Positions 1 through 12,797 are shown, numbered from the stretch's first letter. The stretch: DNA of 64,000 nt from Euryodendron excelsum (GCA_033060915.1 CM065378.1:36227001-36291000); one strand, 5' to 3'. The notes: a model not told the origin generated them from the sequence alone. A program made the numbers and translations.

Positions 1-192
1 CTTCACTCACACCCTCCCTCACGTGAAGCATGGAGATGTGAGGTAAGAGAGTGAGCTTGAGCAGAAAAATTGGTGATTTGTTGTGTACATAAAGTATTTA
101 TTTATAGTACAATAGAGAAGAGGAAGAAGTCTATCATAATTGATATGGGACAACCATATAAAGATACATACATTACATTATATTCTCTAACA
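1..192 (-). mobile_element. 3' LTR (partial) of outer copia element
   Basis: Read on the minus strand, the LTR begins TGTTAGAGAATATAATG at 192 and runs off the window at base 1. The bases just before it on the minus strand (GTGAGGGGA) form a purine-rich tract, as expected for a polypurine tract. The same LTR start recurs at 7858 beside a primer-binding site, which pairs the two as ends of one minus-strand element. The true end lies outside the window, so the target-site duplication cannot be tested. Confidence 0.8.
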
Positions 193-242
193 TCCCCTCA
201 CAAACTCAAGGTGGTAAAGCGGAAACTAATTGAGTTTGGAAA

Positions 243-1688
243 CTAAGTCTTAAAAGCAGCTAGGTGGATGGGCTTTGGTGAAGATGCCGGCTGTCTGATC
301 GGCAGAAGATACATAATGAAGACTGAGAGTACCATGGACCAGATGCTAACGTATAAATGACAGTCAATCTCGATATGTTTGGTGTGATCATGAAAAACAT
401 CATTGTGAGCAATCAAAATAGCACTCCGATTGTCACAACAAAGTGTGGTAGCTGTAGAATGAACAACACCATGATCCTCGAGTAGCCAGCGCAACCAAAG
501 AAGCTTGTGAACAGTATCACTAAGAGCTTAACATTCAACCTTAGTGTTAGAGAGAGCGTCAATAGTTTGTTTCTTGTTATGCCAAGAGATATGTGAGTCA
601 CCTAAGAAGAAGCAGAAACTAGTAATCGACCGATGATCAGTAAGGTCACTACCCTAATTAGCATCGGAGTAGGTGCAGAGCTCAAGGGAAGAATGAGCAA
701 AGTAATGAAGCCCGTAAAACAAAGTACCCTTAATATAGCGAAGGATACGAAACACAGTAGCATAGTGAGCAAATCGAGGAACATATAAGAACTGACTGAC
801 AAGATGAACAACATAAGAAATGTCAGGATGAGTGATAGTGAAATAGACAAGATTGCCAACCAATTATCAATAAAGAGTAACATTAGAGAAAGGCACGCCA
901 TCCAAACGAGTGAGTCGAGCATTGGTTTTTAGAGGAGTATGTACAGTTTTACTATTTGTAAGGTTTGCACGAACTAGAAGATCTGAAGTATACTTAGCCT
1001 AAGAAAGATAGTAGCCATTAGGGTTGAAGGAAATCTCAAGACCCAAAAAGTAGCTGTGAGAGCCTAAATCTTTCATTTCAAAGTGTTTGGTAAGTAATAT
1101 TTTGAGATCAGTAATACCAATAAGATCATCCCCAGTGATAATCATATCATCAGCATAGAGAAGAAGAATAATAGTGCATTCTAAAGTCTTGCAAATGAAG
1201 AGAGCTTAATCATAAGAACTGGACATGAACCTAAAATCTCCAATAATGGCACTGAACTTGGCAAACCATGCCTAAGAGGCCTGTTTGAGTTCGTAAAGAG
1301 CATGATAAAGCTTATAGACTTGGTGACCAGAATGAGGATAGCCTACAAGAGGCTGTATGTAGACTTCTTCAATAAGATCACCATTAAGGAAGGCATTCTT
1401 GACATCCAATTGATAAAGACCCCACTTGTGAACCGCAACAACCGTAAGTAAACTCCTAACATAAGTGAGACGAGCAACAATAGCAAATGTCTCCTTATAG
1501 TCAATTCCATACTCTTGTGTAAAGCCCTTGGCGATGAGACGAGCTTTATGACATTTAATAGAGCCATCTGATCGGGTCTTGATTTTATAAACCCATTTGC
1601 AACCAACTGGAGTTTTACCCAGAGGAAGGCCTACCATATCCCAAGTGTGGGTATGTGCTTGGGCATGAGCTAGGAATTTCTGATTCAA
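243..1688 (-). pseudogene. Copia pol fragment, RT and RNase H (outer element)
   Basis: The minus strand encodes a decayed Ty1/copia reverse transcriptase followed by RNase H. Visible blocks in order are the RT start (GCKWVYKIKTRSDGSIKCHKAR, shown here only as key residues KWVYKIK and KARL, about 1500-1600), the YQLDVKNAFLNGDL block (about 1390), the catalytic YADD box (about 1150), the IRYIKGT block (about 735), and an RNase H core with the CDN motif (about 435). Internal stops and frame changes break it up. Integrase, which should precede RT, is absent: the coding trace stops at about 1688, where an oppositely oriented element begins. It belongs with the protease fragment at 7040-7741. RT would copy element RNA into cDNA; this copy is inactive. 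Confidence 0.85.
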
Positions 1689-1699
1689 GGGAGCACATC

Positions 1700-3469
1700 A
1701 CAACTACCAAGCCTTTGGATCCATATGATTCACCGCCTTCTCCTAGCCAGGATGCCCCAAGTCTATCAAGTCTTCAACAACAATCTCCGAAATATTCATC
1801 AAAGGTTAAGAAAATTATAGAGACTTTGGAGCCATCGTCTAGAGTCAAACTATATCACCCAGCTTCTCAAGTCATTGGCAATGTAACTGAAGGGCTCAAG
1901 ACAAGGAGACAAACTCAAGAGGTAAACTATTTTTGTTATGCTTCCCTATTTGAGCCTAAGAATGTGAAAGAAGCTTTGACTGATGATTGTTGGGTAAATG
2001 CTATGTATGATGAACTTGGCTATTTTGTGCGTAATGATGTTTGGAAACTTGCACCTAAACCTACAAACATGAATGTTATTAGTACAAAATGAATTTTCAT
2101 AAACAAAACTGATGAGCATGGTACCATAGTTAGAATAGGTTGGTTGCTCAAGGTTATACCTAAGTAGAGGGCGTAGATTTTGATGAGACTTTTGCACCCT
2201 TTACTAGGTTAGAGTCCATTAGAATTTTGTTATCCATTGCATGCTATTTGCACTTCACTCTTTATCAGATGGATGTTAAAAGTGCATTCTTAAATGGATT
2301 CTTGAAAGAAGAAGCCTATATTGAGCAACCTAAGGGGCTTGAGGATCCACATCACCCCACTTATGTATATAAGTTTAAAAAAGCTTTAAATGGATTGAAA
2401 CAAGCTCCTAGAGCATGATATGAAAAACTGATTGCATTCTTGCTTGAGTATGGATTCACTAGAGGAGGAGTTGATAAAAATTTTTGCATTAACACACGAG
2501 ATAATCACATTGTTATTGCACAGATATATGTTGATGATATTGTATTTATGTCTACTTCTAATTCACTTGCACATACCTTTGGTGATTGCATGAGATGTGA
2601 ATTTGAAATGAGCATGATAAGTGAATTAAATTATTTCTTGGGTCTTCAAATCAAACAATTGGAGCATGGGATTTTTATCTCACAATCCTAATATGCTAGA
2701 GACCAAGTGAAAAAATTTGGTATGGGGTCATCCAAGCATGCTAGGACATCCATGAGTATTACAATCAAGCTCAGTAAAGATGAAGATGAAAGATGTTGAT
2801 CAAACCCTCTTTCGCAGCATGATTGGTAGTCTCTTATATCTCACTACTAATAGACCAAATATTGCATTTAGTATGGGTATATGTGCTAGATTTCATTCTT
2901 GTCCTAATAAGTCTCATTTATCTATTGTAAAACAGATCATTAAATATGTAAGTGGGACTATAGGCTATGGGATTTGGTACACCAATGACACTAATGCAAA
3001 TATTGTTGGCTATTCTGATGCAAACTGGGCCAATTGTATTGATGATCGTAAGAGCACCTCTGGTGGATGTTTTTACATAGGTAATAACCTAGTTGCAGGA
3101 CACAACAAGAAACGAAATTCAATTTCCTTGTCTACTATTGAGGCCAAATATATTGTTGCTGGTAGTGGGTATACACAACTTTTGTGAATGAAACAGATGC
3201 TATCCGACTATGGTGTTGAGCAAGGAACTCTAACCTTGTATTGTGATAATACAAGTGTAATAAATATTTCTAAACATCCGATTCAACATTCTAAGACTAA
3301 GCATATTAATATCCAACATCATTTTATTCGAGAACTAGTTGAAGATTTGATTATCACACTCAAGCACATTAACACTAAACTTCTACTAGCAGATCTTTTC
3401 ACTAAAACCCTTGACGTTCTTAGGTTTGAGTACCTTCGGAATTCTTTGGGAATATGTCATCTGGAGTAG
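1700..3469 (+). pseudogene. Copia pol fragment, RT and RNase H (Sirevirus-like)
   Basis: Near-continuous copia pol sequence is broken by a few stops (about 2089, 2166, 2416, 2689, 3187). Order of blocks: a serine/proline-rich linker, KNVKEALTDDCW (about 1960), the LYQMDVKSAFLNGFLKEE block (about 2260), the catalytic YVDD box (about 2530), the FLGLQIKQ block (about 2640), the SGTIGYGIWY block (about 2950), RNase H residues DANWA and KSTSGG (about 3020-3065), and the ADLFTKTL terminus (about 3390). It would have supplied cDNA synthesis for the element. The stops and the missing 5' half make it non-functional, yet it is much less decayed than the copia at 56-62 kb. Confidence 0.88.
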
Positions 3470-4718
3470 AGTTAGTATTTCTTAGGTCTAGAAGTGTTCT
3501 TGATTCTCTTATCTTTCACCATCTATACTTTTGTTTTAATCTTAATTTTTATTTTTTTCAAAATAGTTTTCAAAAATCCCAAAAAGATTTTTGGTTTATA
3601 GATCACTTTGTGAGTATGTCTTGTAGTGAGTTGTGCTTTATGATAAGATACATAAGCTAACATTGAATGCATGATCTTGATTTAGATTTCTTCTTCTTTC
3701 CTTGTATTGAGAGTAGTCTTGGAAAACATAAGTCATGTACACATGATCACACTTGGTGCGCCTGAATTGCATAAGCCATATATGTGATATTTGTTAATTT
3801 GATTTACTCTCATATTCTCAAAGAGAGTTGTACTCTAGAGTAATCAATGTTCATGTATCACACTTCCTTCATTCACTCCCTTGCTTGACATTAGTGAAAG
3901 CCACTATGGATGTATATCAAAATATGCACCATTTGGGTAAAATCGTAGAAAAGGCTACCATGTTTTAAGCATTGAATTTGCTCACAAAAAGAAAAAAAAA
4001 TATGGGCTATTCAAAAGAATAACATTCAACTCTTTAAAAGTTGCAAAATTGAGTTTATTAAGGGGGAGTTTCCATATTGAATCGTGCAAGCATGATTGAC
4101 CATTGTTCTAGGTATGTAGCTATCTTAAGAATTTGAATAAATTTATTGACTTTGATCTCTGCTATGTGTTTGTGTATGTCTATAGTTTTCGAGTTCACCG
4201 AGAACGCCCACTTGGCTTTGTTGACAAATTGCACCTTCATGATTAAAGAAGTTGAAATTTTCAATTCATTGAGTACATTTGGTGTTGGACTATTGATTGC
4301 TTAATGAAAACTCCTTACTACTTGATCTATCTTACTTTGTGCTTTATTTTTCAATTTTTAGGAGTTTGTTCTACTTTGAATTTTTGGTTTAAGCCTTTCT
4401 AGGAGTTTTTTTTAAGTCATCACTCATTGCCTAGCATTCAAACGGCTCCTTTATATGTTCGAACGCATTAGGCGTTTGAACGGTCCCATCAGGCATTCGA
4501 ATAGTCAGTAGTCTAGGGCTTTAAAAACCGCTGCTTCGTGTTCATTTTGACGGAATCCATCATATTTCTTCTCTTAAGGCTTTTAATTTATCTTCTAAAA
4601 GGCTCGTTTCTGTTGTCTTGTGTGTCTAGTTTGGTCAAATCCACTCCGTTAGCAGGGATCATTGTCACCTAAGCTTTATTTTGATAGATAGTTTGGGATT
4701 TTTTGACCTGATTCTCTC

Positions 4719-5786
4719 ATGGCCCGAACCAAAACCCCAACAATTCTTGATGGGGCTTTTTCTTCTCGTCAACAGGTTAATCCTATGCTTCGGTTTCAAG
4801 CACGACCCATTCTTGTAGAGCAATCAACTAACATAGATCTCATCTAACATCCTTCCCTTTATAAGTGGTTTCATGATCAGGGTTGGACACACCTTTTCCA
4901 GGCTAGCAGGACTGTGTCTCCTGGTGTTGTGAGGGAGTTTTATGGTCACATGTGGGGCTCGACACCTTCGAATTCACCCGATCACCATTGTTTGAGATGC
5001 CTTTGACTCTCACTGCTGATTCTTTCACGGAGTACTTTCAACTCCCACGGATAATTGGTGCATTTCCCTACACCTTCGCCAATGTTCCTTTTATGCAGGT
5101 AGTCTCGGATCATCTTCGGGCACCTAGTTAGGAGTGGCCTAGGCACATGATTCCACATAAGACCTTGACCAAAGAGTTTTGGCTGCTGAATTTGTTCATC
5201 TATTGGACAGTTGATCCTCGAGGATGTAAGACTGAGCTTAATAAAGGTAGGGGTTTCTCTATGCCATTAGCACTGCGGTTCCTATTGATCTTCCTTCCAT
5301 CATGTTTCTGTCACTGGTTGATGCATATCGTAATCACTCTTTGACTGCTTCATTGGCTTTTGGGGTTTTCCTTACCGCTTTCATGCGGAAGCACAGTGTC
5401 TCTATCGCTTTTACTGAGCCTTACTTGACTAATTACTAGCTCTAGGAGTCTTGGTCAGGCAACTACTCCTCCATTTCTAGATATAGGCGAAAAGATGGCT
5501 AATTTGGAGGCTGAGGATGAGACATCTTTCAAGGCAACTGAGTTTGGTAAGGTTGAGTCTAAGTCTGAGTTTGATGCTCCCGATGCTTTTACATAAGTTG
5601 ATCATCTTTTAGGAGAAATTTGTGTTGAGCAGTGAGAGATCCAAAGGGATGTCACTCGAGCTTTATCTTATATCTCTCGTCTTTCTACTGAGATGAGCGA
5701 GCTTTGCACTAATTTCACCACCCTAAGTGGTAATGTGGCTGTTATACGTGCTATTTGGGAGCGCTAGTTTCCCCCACCACCACCAT
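4719..5786 (+). pseudogene. Decayed extra ORF downstream of copia pol
   Basis: Coding-like sequence starts at ATG 4719 (MARTKTPTILDG) and continues through stops and frame changes to about 5786. Readable pieces are a YKWFHDQGWTHLF segment, a VVREFYGHMWG segment, and a C-terminal part with ISRLSTEMSELC, ending in a proline run. The REFY-type block resembles the putative plant transposon protein domain found next to plant retroelement pol genes; this is recalled from family patterns and not tested. Sireviruses often carry an extra ORF here, sometimes called env-like. I see no convincing signal peptide, and I make no claim of an entry function. Confidence 0.5.
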
Positions 5787-6265
5787 AGGCCGTTACTGCT
5801 TAAGGCATAAACTGCTTAGGCATATGTCTTACATTCATTCATTCTCAATTTATAGCTTTGGTTTTGTTTACGTATAATGCATTATCCATGTTCTTTGCTT
5901 CATTATGTGTTTTCGGATAAATGCAAGTTTTTGGGATGTTATGATGCTCTCTTTGTTTCGTCTCTTCTATTGTCAATTTGTAACAAAAAGGGGGAGTACC
6001 ATATATAAAAGAAAAGAAGATACCTTTGTGTTCATTGATTGATTGCCTTGTTATTGTTTTGTAGATTGCTCTATTTATTGTTTATTAGACCCACACTTGC
6101 TTTTCATGAGATTTGTTAAGTTTTGAATGTGCAAGCAATAGTTGTTGATCTCTTGAAGACTCTTTGGACATGCTGATACTCTGATTCATTCTTACATTGT
6201 CTTGAGTCTTCATTTGTATATTGCTTTTTATTGTTTTTTGTCACCGAATTTTCAAAGGGAGAGAT

Positions 6266-6970
6266 TGTTAAGTTTTAGATAGGCTAATTCTGAGAAAAAC
6301 ACTTCGTATGTAATTTCAATATTTAGATAGATGTGTCAAAGTGTAGGAATGAATCAAGGTGCTGCAGCAAAAGCAAAACAAGGAGAACAAGCAATCTATC
6401 ATGTGTTTGATTCGCCTGTCCAAGCATTCGACTAGCATAGGCATTCGAACGGCAGGCCAGACCTTGCAAATGCATGCCATAATTGAGGACTTCCAAATTT
6501 AAATCCTAGTCGGATTTGGAAACTTTCTACTTCGACTTACACGACATTCGAGGTTCTAAAAACACTCAAAACTCTATATAAATGCTCTAAACCCTAAAGA
6601 GAAATGTTACTTATTTGAAGAGAGATCATCTAGCTATTTAGAGAGCTTTATCATGCCTCCCGGATATTGATGTGTCCTTTTGGTCAACCAAACTACTTCA
6701 CACAATCGACTTTGGGGGATTTCAAAGGTTGGTGTAGGTAGCACGGGAGAACAGTGCTTCGTGGGTTCTAGCGATCAAGTTCGAAACTTCTACCGGAGTT
6801 GGTATTCAACGGGTTGTGTTGTAAGTTTGCTCTTGTAACTACTCAATATTTATAGTGCTGAGTACTTTATTGACTGTGTGTGGCCCCTTGATTTTTTCCC
6901 TAATTGATAGGGTTTTCACGCTAAAATTCTGTGTACTTTGTCTTATTATTTTACTGCTTATAATTGCACA
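6266..6970 (+). mobile_element. 3' LTR of Sirevirus-like element
   Basis: The LTR begins TGTTAAGTTTTAGATAGG directly after a purine tract (CAAAGGGAGAGAT) and ends TAATTGCACA at 6970, giving TG...CA termini and about 705 bp. Its 3' part has the GGTATTCAACGGGTTGTG and GGTAGCACGGGAGAA style blocks usual in Sirevirus LTRs. It carries short palindrome-bearing repeats (GCATTCGAACGG at about 6442), which also occur at 4432-4502 in the internal region. No partner 5' LTR exists in the window. Confidence 0.75.
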
Positions 6971-7039
6971 TTCACCTCTTGATATAGTTGAATTAATTCA
7001 GTTAATTAACCAATCTAGACAAATTCATGCTCCTAGGCT

Positions 7040-7741
7040 TTTTCATAAGCGACCATCTTTACAACCTTTTCTAAGAGTCTGTCTCGTCTAAGAATCTTGC
7101 ACAATACTATTAGTGGTAGAAAAAATGACAGTAAGTCCAAGATCATACAATTGGACAATAAAAATAAGATTCAAAATGAGATTGGGGACAAGATAAGTGC
7201 CTGGAAATGAGACATTAGATGTGAAAACATGGCCTATGTGACTAACATGCATATGGGATCCATAACTGTATGAATAGATGGTAAATGACAATCAGATATT
7301 TAGAAGAAAATATAGTAAAATTAGATGTCATATGATTATAGCATGCACAATCAAAGTACCAAGAGGAAGTCCCTAAGAAGACAGACATAGCAGTGAAAGA
7401 AAAAAGAGTAGAGATATCAAAAGAAGAAGGAGAAGTACCCATGGAAGTAGAAATACCACAAGTAGGACTAAGAACATGTTTAAGAATGGCCGCAAGATGA
7501 AGAAGAAGAATCCTCAGCAAAGGCAACAGTAGAATAAGACATTGGCGCGTGGAGGAACACTGGAGGATGACCGGAGGGACACCAAAGGGACGCCAAAAGA
7601 TGACTGAATGATGGCTGCAGGGACATCAGAAGACAGACGAAAGGACGTCGAAAAACAACCGAAGGATGCCCGAAGGGACATTGGAGGACGACTGAAAGAG
7701 AACTTTAGGAGTTCTAATGTGGAAGATCCCTCGAAGGGCAA
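7040..7741 (-). pseudogene. Copia gag end and protease fragment (outer element)
   Basis: The minus strand carries the front part of the outer element. The block WYFDCACYNHMTSN (about 7350) is the copia protease active-site region, where D is followed by CA in place of the usual SG. Downstream are SHIGHVFTSN and LVPNLILNLIF, typical of the protease to pre-integrase region, and VQDS at 7088 followed by a GRL-like trace. Upstream is a serine-rich, possibly gag-derived stretch. The coding trace fades near 7040, where the inner element's flank begins. Together with 243-1688 this brackets a missing integrase. Confidence 0.75.
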
Positions 7742-7763
7742 TCACATAACATACTTTTCTTTA

Positions 7764-7775
7764 GCTCTGATACCA
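7764..7775 (-). other. Primer-binding site of outer copia
   Basis: The minus strand reads TGGTATCAGAGC, the classic plant copia primer-binding site complementary to the 3' end of initiator Met-tRNA. It lies immediately inside the short right-hand LTR, which fixes the minus orientation of the outer element. Confidence 0.9.
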
Positions 7776-7858
7776 TATTGAAGAACCCATGGACCTAAAA
7801 TTATGGCGATGTGGGACTACCATATAAACATACATACATTACAATATATTCTCTAACA
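7776..7858 (-). mobile_element. 5' LTR remnant of outer copia
   Basis: Read on the minus strand it starts TGTTAGAGAATATATTG at 7858 and reaches the PBS after only about 83 bp. The partner LTR at 1-192 is longer than 190 bp and shares the first 60 bp or so. The right LTR therefore seems to have an internal deletion, or the two ends come from differently sized LTRs. Confidence 0.7.
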
Positions 7859-8291
7859 AACAAAATTATGACCTTAGCCATTCTTCGACCATAAATTTCA
7901 CATAAAATGTTTATAAAAACTAATCTCATTTTGGATTAAATATTTAGGATAAGTATTCTAAGTTAATTGTAGCATTTTAGTTGGTGAATTACCCTTTTTC
8001 CCTTAAAACAATTGCCACATGTGCATTTTCGTAAGTGTAAATTACACTTTGTATCCATATACTTAAAAGTGTAAGATCTTAATTGTTTCACAAAAAAAAA
8101 AAAAAAAAAAAAGTGAGGGCCGTAAAGTGAAATGGAGTTTCAAGTATAAGGATGCAAAGAGTAAGGTACGACTGGTATGTACTGTTTCAAGACAAAACTG
8201 TTACAACAAATGTCTAGTTCTGTCTCAACAAAAATTCTGCCCTCTACCACCCCTTTTCTGGCATTTTTCGATTGTCTCGACTGTTCTAGTG

Positions 8292-8632
8292 TCCCGCTCT
8301 AGGATTAGGATCCTCTTTATTACACCTATGAAATGGAGATTTTTATTCTATCTAATATTAGATTGACACCTCATTTATATGATAATCAATGAACTAGAAG
8401 AAACCCCTTCACTTTAATTTTAAAACCTTACAATACAACATCGTTTTGTACAAATGAATACAATCATTTAATTTAACCTCATATTAGGGAATCATTTAAA
8501 ATTATTTAATTTTGTAAAAAAGAGTAAAATCATTTAATTTATGATATAAATGAGGTATCAATCTAATATTAGATGGAATGGATATCTCCATTTCATAGAT
8601 GTAATGGAGAGGATCTTGATCCTTTTCAATAT
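8292..8632. mobile_element. MITE with long terminal inverted repeats
   Basis: Two arms of about 90 bp face each other around a spacer of about 150 bp. The left arm contains GGATCCTCTTTATTACACC and CTAATATTAGATTGACACC; the right arm (about 8538-8632) carries their imperfect reverse complements. Length near 340 bp, AT-rich, no coding. I could not fix a target duplication, so the superfamily is open. Confidence 0.75.
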
Positions 8633-10093
8633 ATGGCACACACTCTCTCTCTCTCATAAACTACAAGTACACACTCCCATAACTTACTTTATTCTTAGCT
8701 ATTATGTATATAATCAAAAAATTAAATCTCTCATTAAAATAAATCCTTTAATTTTTGTTTTGCCATAAGGGTATTATGAAAAACGTTACTTTTTTTGCAT
8801 GATACTTCTTGTAAATAATGATATATTATTTTTTTAAATATACTTATGCATAATAACACTTGACATAGGTAATATTATTCATGTACATTAAATTTGATAT
8901 ATAAATATACATATTTCTAGCTATAACTAAATGTTATTTATAACGATAAATTCAAAAGGATACATCAAAACGAATCAGATATGAATAAGTCTTGATTAAA
9001 CAATCAAACTTGTAGTTTCTAGCAGTCTAATCTATTTTGCCAACATTTGCAACTAATGCATATTCCGTGATAATTATGGTGGCCCACTGCAACTTGGGGA
9101 GAGTCAGATTATACAATCTTTTTTGACAATTGATCGTAATTCATTCAGAAACTATTAAAAGGATGCAACATGTTTTACAACAAGAACCATTTAAGAAACT
9201 ATACTGTCCTTACATCTCCACGGTATCAAGTATCAACAAAATTTAAAAGTAGACTTGGGATGGAACTAACCCTTCCTCAGGGTCAACTATACAAAATGAT
9301 AAAAAAAGATTAATTTTAATCTATATAAATAATTTTTTGTCTATGTTCAAAGGCAGTTTCTATATTTCAAATTGGTGACGCCTAGAACACAATAAAACGA
9401 ACTCAAGACAGCGCCGCCTCATTATATATTCAATGTTTAACAACTAATTGATGCAAGGTCTGACCTCAACCCGACATGGGCATCATCTGGATCTATGATC
9501 AGCTGTCCCATATGAATGAAATGCTTATGGATCCAAAGAAGATATAAATATGTATATATCGGTCCATGGTTAATAGAATTTCATATGCAAAACTACAAAA
9601 CTTGAATACATGCATTGCATCTAAGTTTCTTATGTTATGCCACAAGCTGTCTCAAAGTGTGATTCTCCTCATTTGATGCTTACAAAATTTGTCCAGCCAT
9701 TAAAGAGCTTCATTGCTATACTCAACATCGTAATATAATAGAATACCCACCTATCATAGCACATGAAATAAAAGTATGGTTCTTCTAGAATCACAACTTA
9801 AGATAAAATGCAAGACAGACATCCATGTTCTTTTTTATTAGCATGCTATTTTTATATCTTGTAGGTTGCAGTTATCCATAACATTTTTTTATATTTTTTT
9901 TATATATCAATAACATTAAAATTGTGTAAATTTGATATACATTGTTAAGCCCATCTTCTCTTAGCTTGAGTTTTTGGAACTAGTGGTAATTAACATGATA
10001 CTAGAGTTCTGGTATTGAGAGGTCTTAGATTTAAGTCTTCCCACCTGCTCATGTCCAAGTCAAGTAACTTGCAGGTGTTTTACCCTAGCATTG

Positions 10094-10435
10094 GTGTTTC
10101 AAGCACATTCACTAAATACTATTTTTATTAATGTACTCGACATTCGTTGGTTTGTAACATTTTTGTCAATGCAATTACAAATTATATTCCTGGCAAGTTG
10201 AACAGATATGACAAAATTTTGGACAATAAGAATATTGTTGGCTTAACTCCATCAGACACAAACGAGTAATTTGATCATCTCTTAACTTGCTATTTGATTA
10301 TTTACGTTTGTGTGTGGGAGTAGCCAAAAAAAAAAAAGTTCCAAAATATTGCAAGAAAATAATTAAAAATATATAAAAATGAAGTAATTTTGTAATTTTG
10401 TTTATTAAACTATTTAGTGAATGTGCTTGAAACAC
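10094..10435. repeat. Inverted repeat pair, 25 bp arms
   Basis: GTGTTTCAAGCACATTCACT and the next five bases at 10094-10118 are matched by their exact reverse complement at 10411-10435. CACCTG-type words near both arms hint at a degraded MITE or foldback element. Confidence 0.55.
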
Positions 10436-11972
10436 CTGAGCATGCCCAACACACCTGAGTGTCAAGTAATTATGGAGAACAATTTTCAAAAAAGAAAAAT
10501 GATAATAATAAAAAAGGCATGGTTCTTCTAGAAAAAACATATAATAATTAAAAACAGATAATTAATTAGAAGGCAATGCAAAGAAGTTATACCATTGTTA
10601 GGATATGTAATGAAGGATGAACAAACACTGTGTAAGAGGAGGAAGACGAACATGATACAAACAATAGTTGACCACTCTTTATTCTTTCTGATGCATATGC
10701 TAACATTTAGAAACTTGCAGAATATCCATGTATTCTTTATTTTTCATTGTCGATCATCCATTAAGTTGTGTTCATTAATTTCACATTTAAAGTATATACC
10801 TTGGAATCCCCTTCAATCCTAACTTATCCTCATTACATCACCCTTTAATTATCACTTGCACTTCAGCATACTTAAATAGAACCTCCCTAATATATAGTGC
10901 CTTAAAGAAAAGGGCAGCCCATGCTTTCTTAGAAATGATAATGTTATACAATCAAAAAATTTTTATATAATGATTTGGCTGAATGAGTAGTATTTCACTT
11001 TGGAACAAAACACTACTCCTGATCACTCTTAATTAAAAAATTCTATTGTCTTGTCATTCTAGTGAAATTTTCTATACAAATTTTCTATTTTCTAAAAGAG
11101 CAACATTTGCCTTCTACAAAACACTATTGTTCCTCATAAGCATGAGGAGGCTTATTATGTTACTATTTCTCAGAATCTCTTTGTTTTTCTCCTTTTTTTT
11201 TTTTTATGTCACATACCCCACTGTATCAGTTACACAGTTCTCCTACATAAATTGCAAGAGCTTGTTTTGTATTGGTACTCTTGGTCTTGATTGCTTCTGT
11301 CTTGAGTTTGCTTGACTCTCTTGATTTTGGTTGGGCTTCTCCACTGGTATTATTTGTACTCTGGATATTGATTTTGAAAGCTTGTGGTGTTTTGATTCCA
11401 TTGTTTTAAGTCACAAATAGACAAGATAAAAACATGTTAACCCCAAAAGTCAAAGAAACTAAGTTTGGTTTTCTGTTCATGGTCAAATGTCATTAGGCTG
11501 TCCTCATTCTATTTACAGTTCCCTTTTATAGGATTAGGAGTAACTTAGTCTATGAGCAAGTGTAAATCTTTTCTTTAAGAAGGGGATGTTTTTCACCTCC
11601 CTTGTCGTAACAAGTGAGTAAATGGCTTTCTTGTTTGTTCCAACAATTGATGCATTGTTTGCATTGGACCACTTGTTGAAACTCGAAGTCCCTTTCGAGA
11701 GACTTTATTTTGATTGTTGCTAACAATTTTTTGGGTTAGAAAGACCTTTCGACAAGAACACAAAAATTGTTGGAAACAATGTGATATACAGGGAAGGGCT
11801 GTTTTTGCTCCCCACTTTACTTATCCACACATACTATTATAAAACTGCACTTGCTGATTTTTTTTTTTCTCCTTCTTTGCTACCTTCAATCTCAGAACAT
11901 CACCATGTGATTTAATGGCATCTGATTAAGTAACTCGTTTGAAGTCATGCGTGGTTATATATCTCTCCCCCC

Positions 11973-11973
<1 letters not shown>

Positions 11974-12015
<42 letters not shown>
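11974..12015. repeat. Poly-C tract (42 C) with adjacent GT repeat
   Basis: An uninterrupted run of C, preceded by a C/T-rich lead-in and soon followed by a short (GT)n. Such tracts are prone to length error in sequencing and assembly. Confidence 0.95.
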
Positions 12016-12797
12016 ATTGTAGTTGTTTGTGTGTGTGTGTGTTTCTTTTTTTAAAGTTCAAATCCAATACTTATGAACGGTGTAAATAATTTGGGTTTCC
12101 TACGTAAATTGTTCGTACTGGTTCTGGATTTCTGCTCTTGGTGTTTGATTGTTTCTCTCTTAAATTTGCTTGATTGATTTTGAAAGATTGTGGTAGTTTG
12201 ATTCCATTCTTTTAATTCACATTTACACATGGTTTAGCTGTGTTAAACCCAATACTAAAAAAATGAGACTTTCTTCATGTTTAAATTATCACTTTGCTGT
12301 CATTGTTCAATTTATAAGAAGAAACGTTGTAAAACAGAATATTTATAATACTAAAATCTTGCATATCAAAAAAAAAAAAAAACAAAAAAATCTTAGTAAC
12401 AAACTCAATGCATTTCTAGAGTTCTCTTTTGACTCTATGATACCCTTTATTATTAGAGAGTCAATTACCGGTAGCTCAGCCTAAAAGGAAGACACTGCAC
12501 ATAGAATTGCCAAAAGTAAAAAAAAAAAAAAGTATCAAGAAACTCATTGCACACCAACAATTGCAAAAAAAATCCTTTCAAATAACTGCTCAGAATTTCT
12601 CTTTTTATTGCATCTTGTATCGGTTCGTTACATGTGGATGAATTACGATGCATGGACTCAATGCTCTATGGTCTTTTTAAAGGAATTATACTCGTTGCAA
12701 AAAAGATAACACAAAGGCTGATGGAACTAGAAAAAGAAAGAAAAAAAAAAAATTTGGTGATCTTTGATGTGAAGAAAGTACTTTTTGTATGAAATTA

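Larger units (their letters stand above)
1689..6970 (+). mobile_element. 5'-truncated Sirevirus-like copia element
   Basis: This plus-strand element sits inside the outer minus-strand copia. It contains the end of the integrase-RT linker, RT, RNase H, a decayed extra ORF and a 3' LTR of about 705 bp, but no 5' LTR, gag or integrase core. Signs of the Sirevirus lineage are RT blocks such as FEMSMISELNYFLGLQIKQ, a coding-like region after pol, and several polypurine-like AGGGGGAG tracts (about 4062 and 5989) well before the LTR. The left edge abuts outer RT sequence with no LTR end and no target duplication, so the element probably lost its left half in a deletion or rearrangement after insertion. 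Confidence 0.75.
7859..12797. other. Intergenic DNA without recognisable genes
   Basis: About 4.9 kb of AT-rich DNA between the copia nest and the ABCG pseudogene. It holds a poly-A run (about 8091-8111), a MITE, an inverted repeat pair, a poly-C tract followed by a short GT repeat, and a diverged direct repeat (about 11280-11420 against 12120-12220, sharing TTGATTTTGAAAG). Short ORFs here show no domain, no codon bias and no splice context that I can support. Confidence 0.6.

Noticed and set aside
4719..5786. Envelope gene in the Sirevirus-like element
   Set aside because: No signal peptide, transmembrane segment or fusion motif is convincing; only an undefined extra ORF can be supported.
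8091..8111. Poly-A tail of a SINE or processed gene
   Set aside because: No upstream A/B box, gene body or target duplication could be found beside the A-run.
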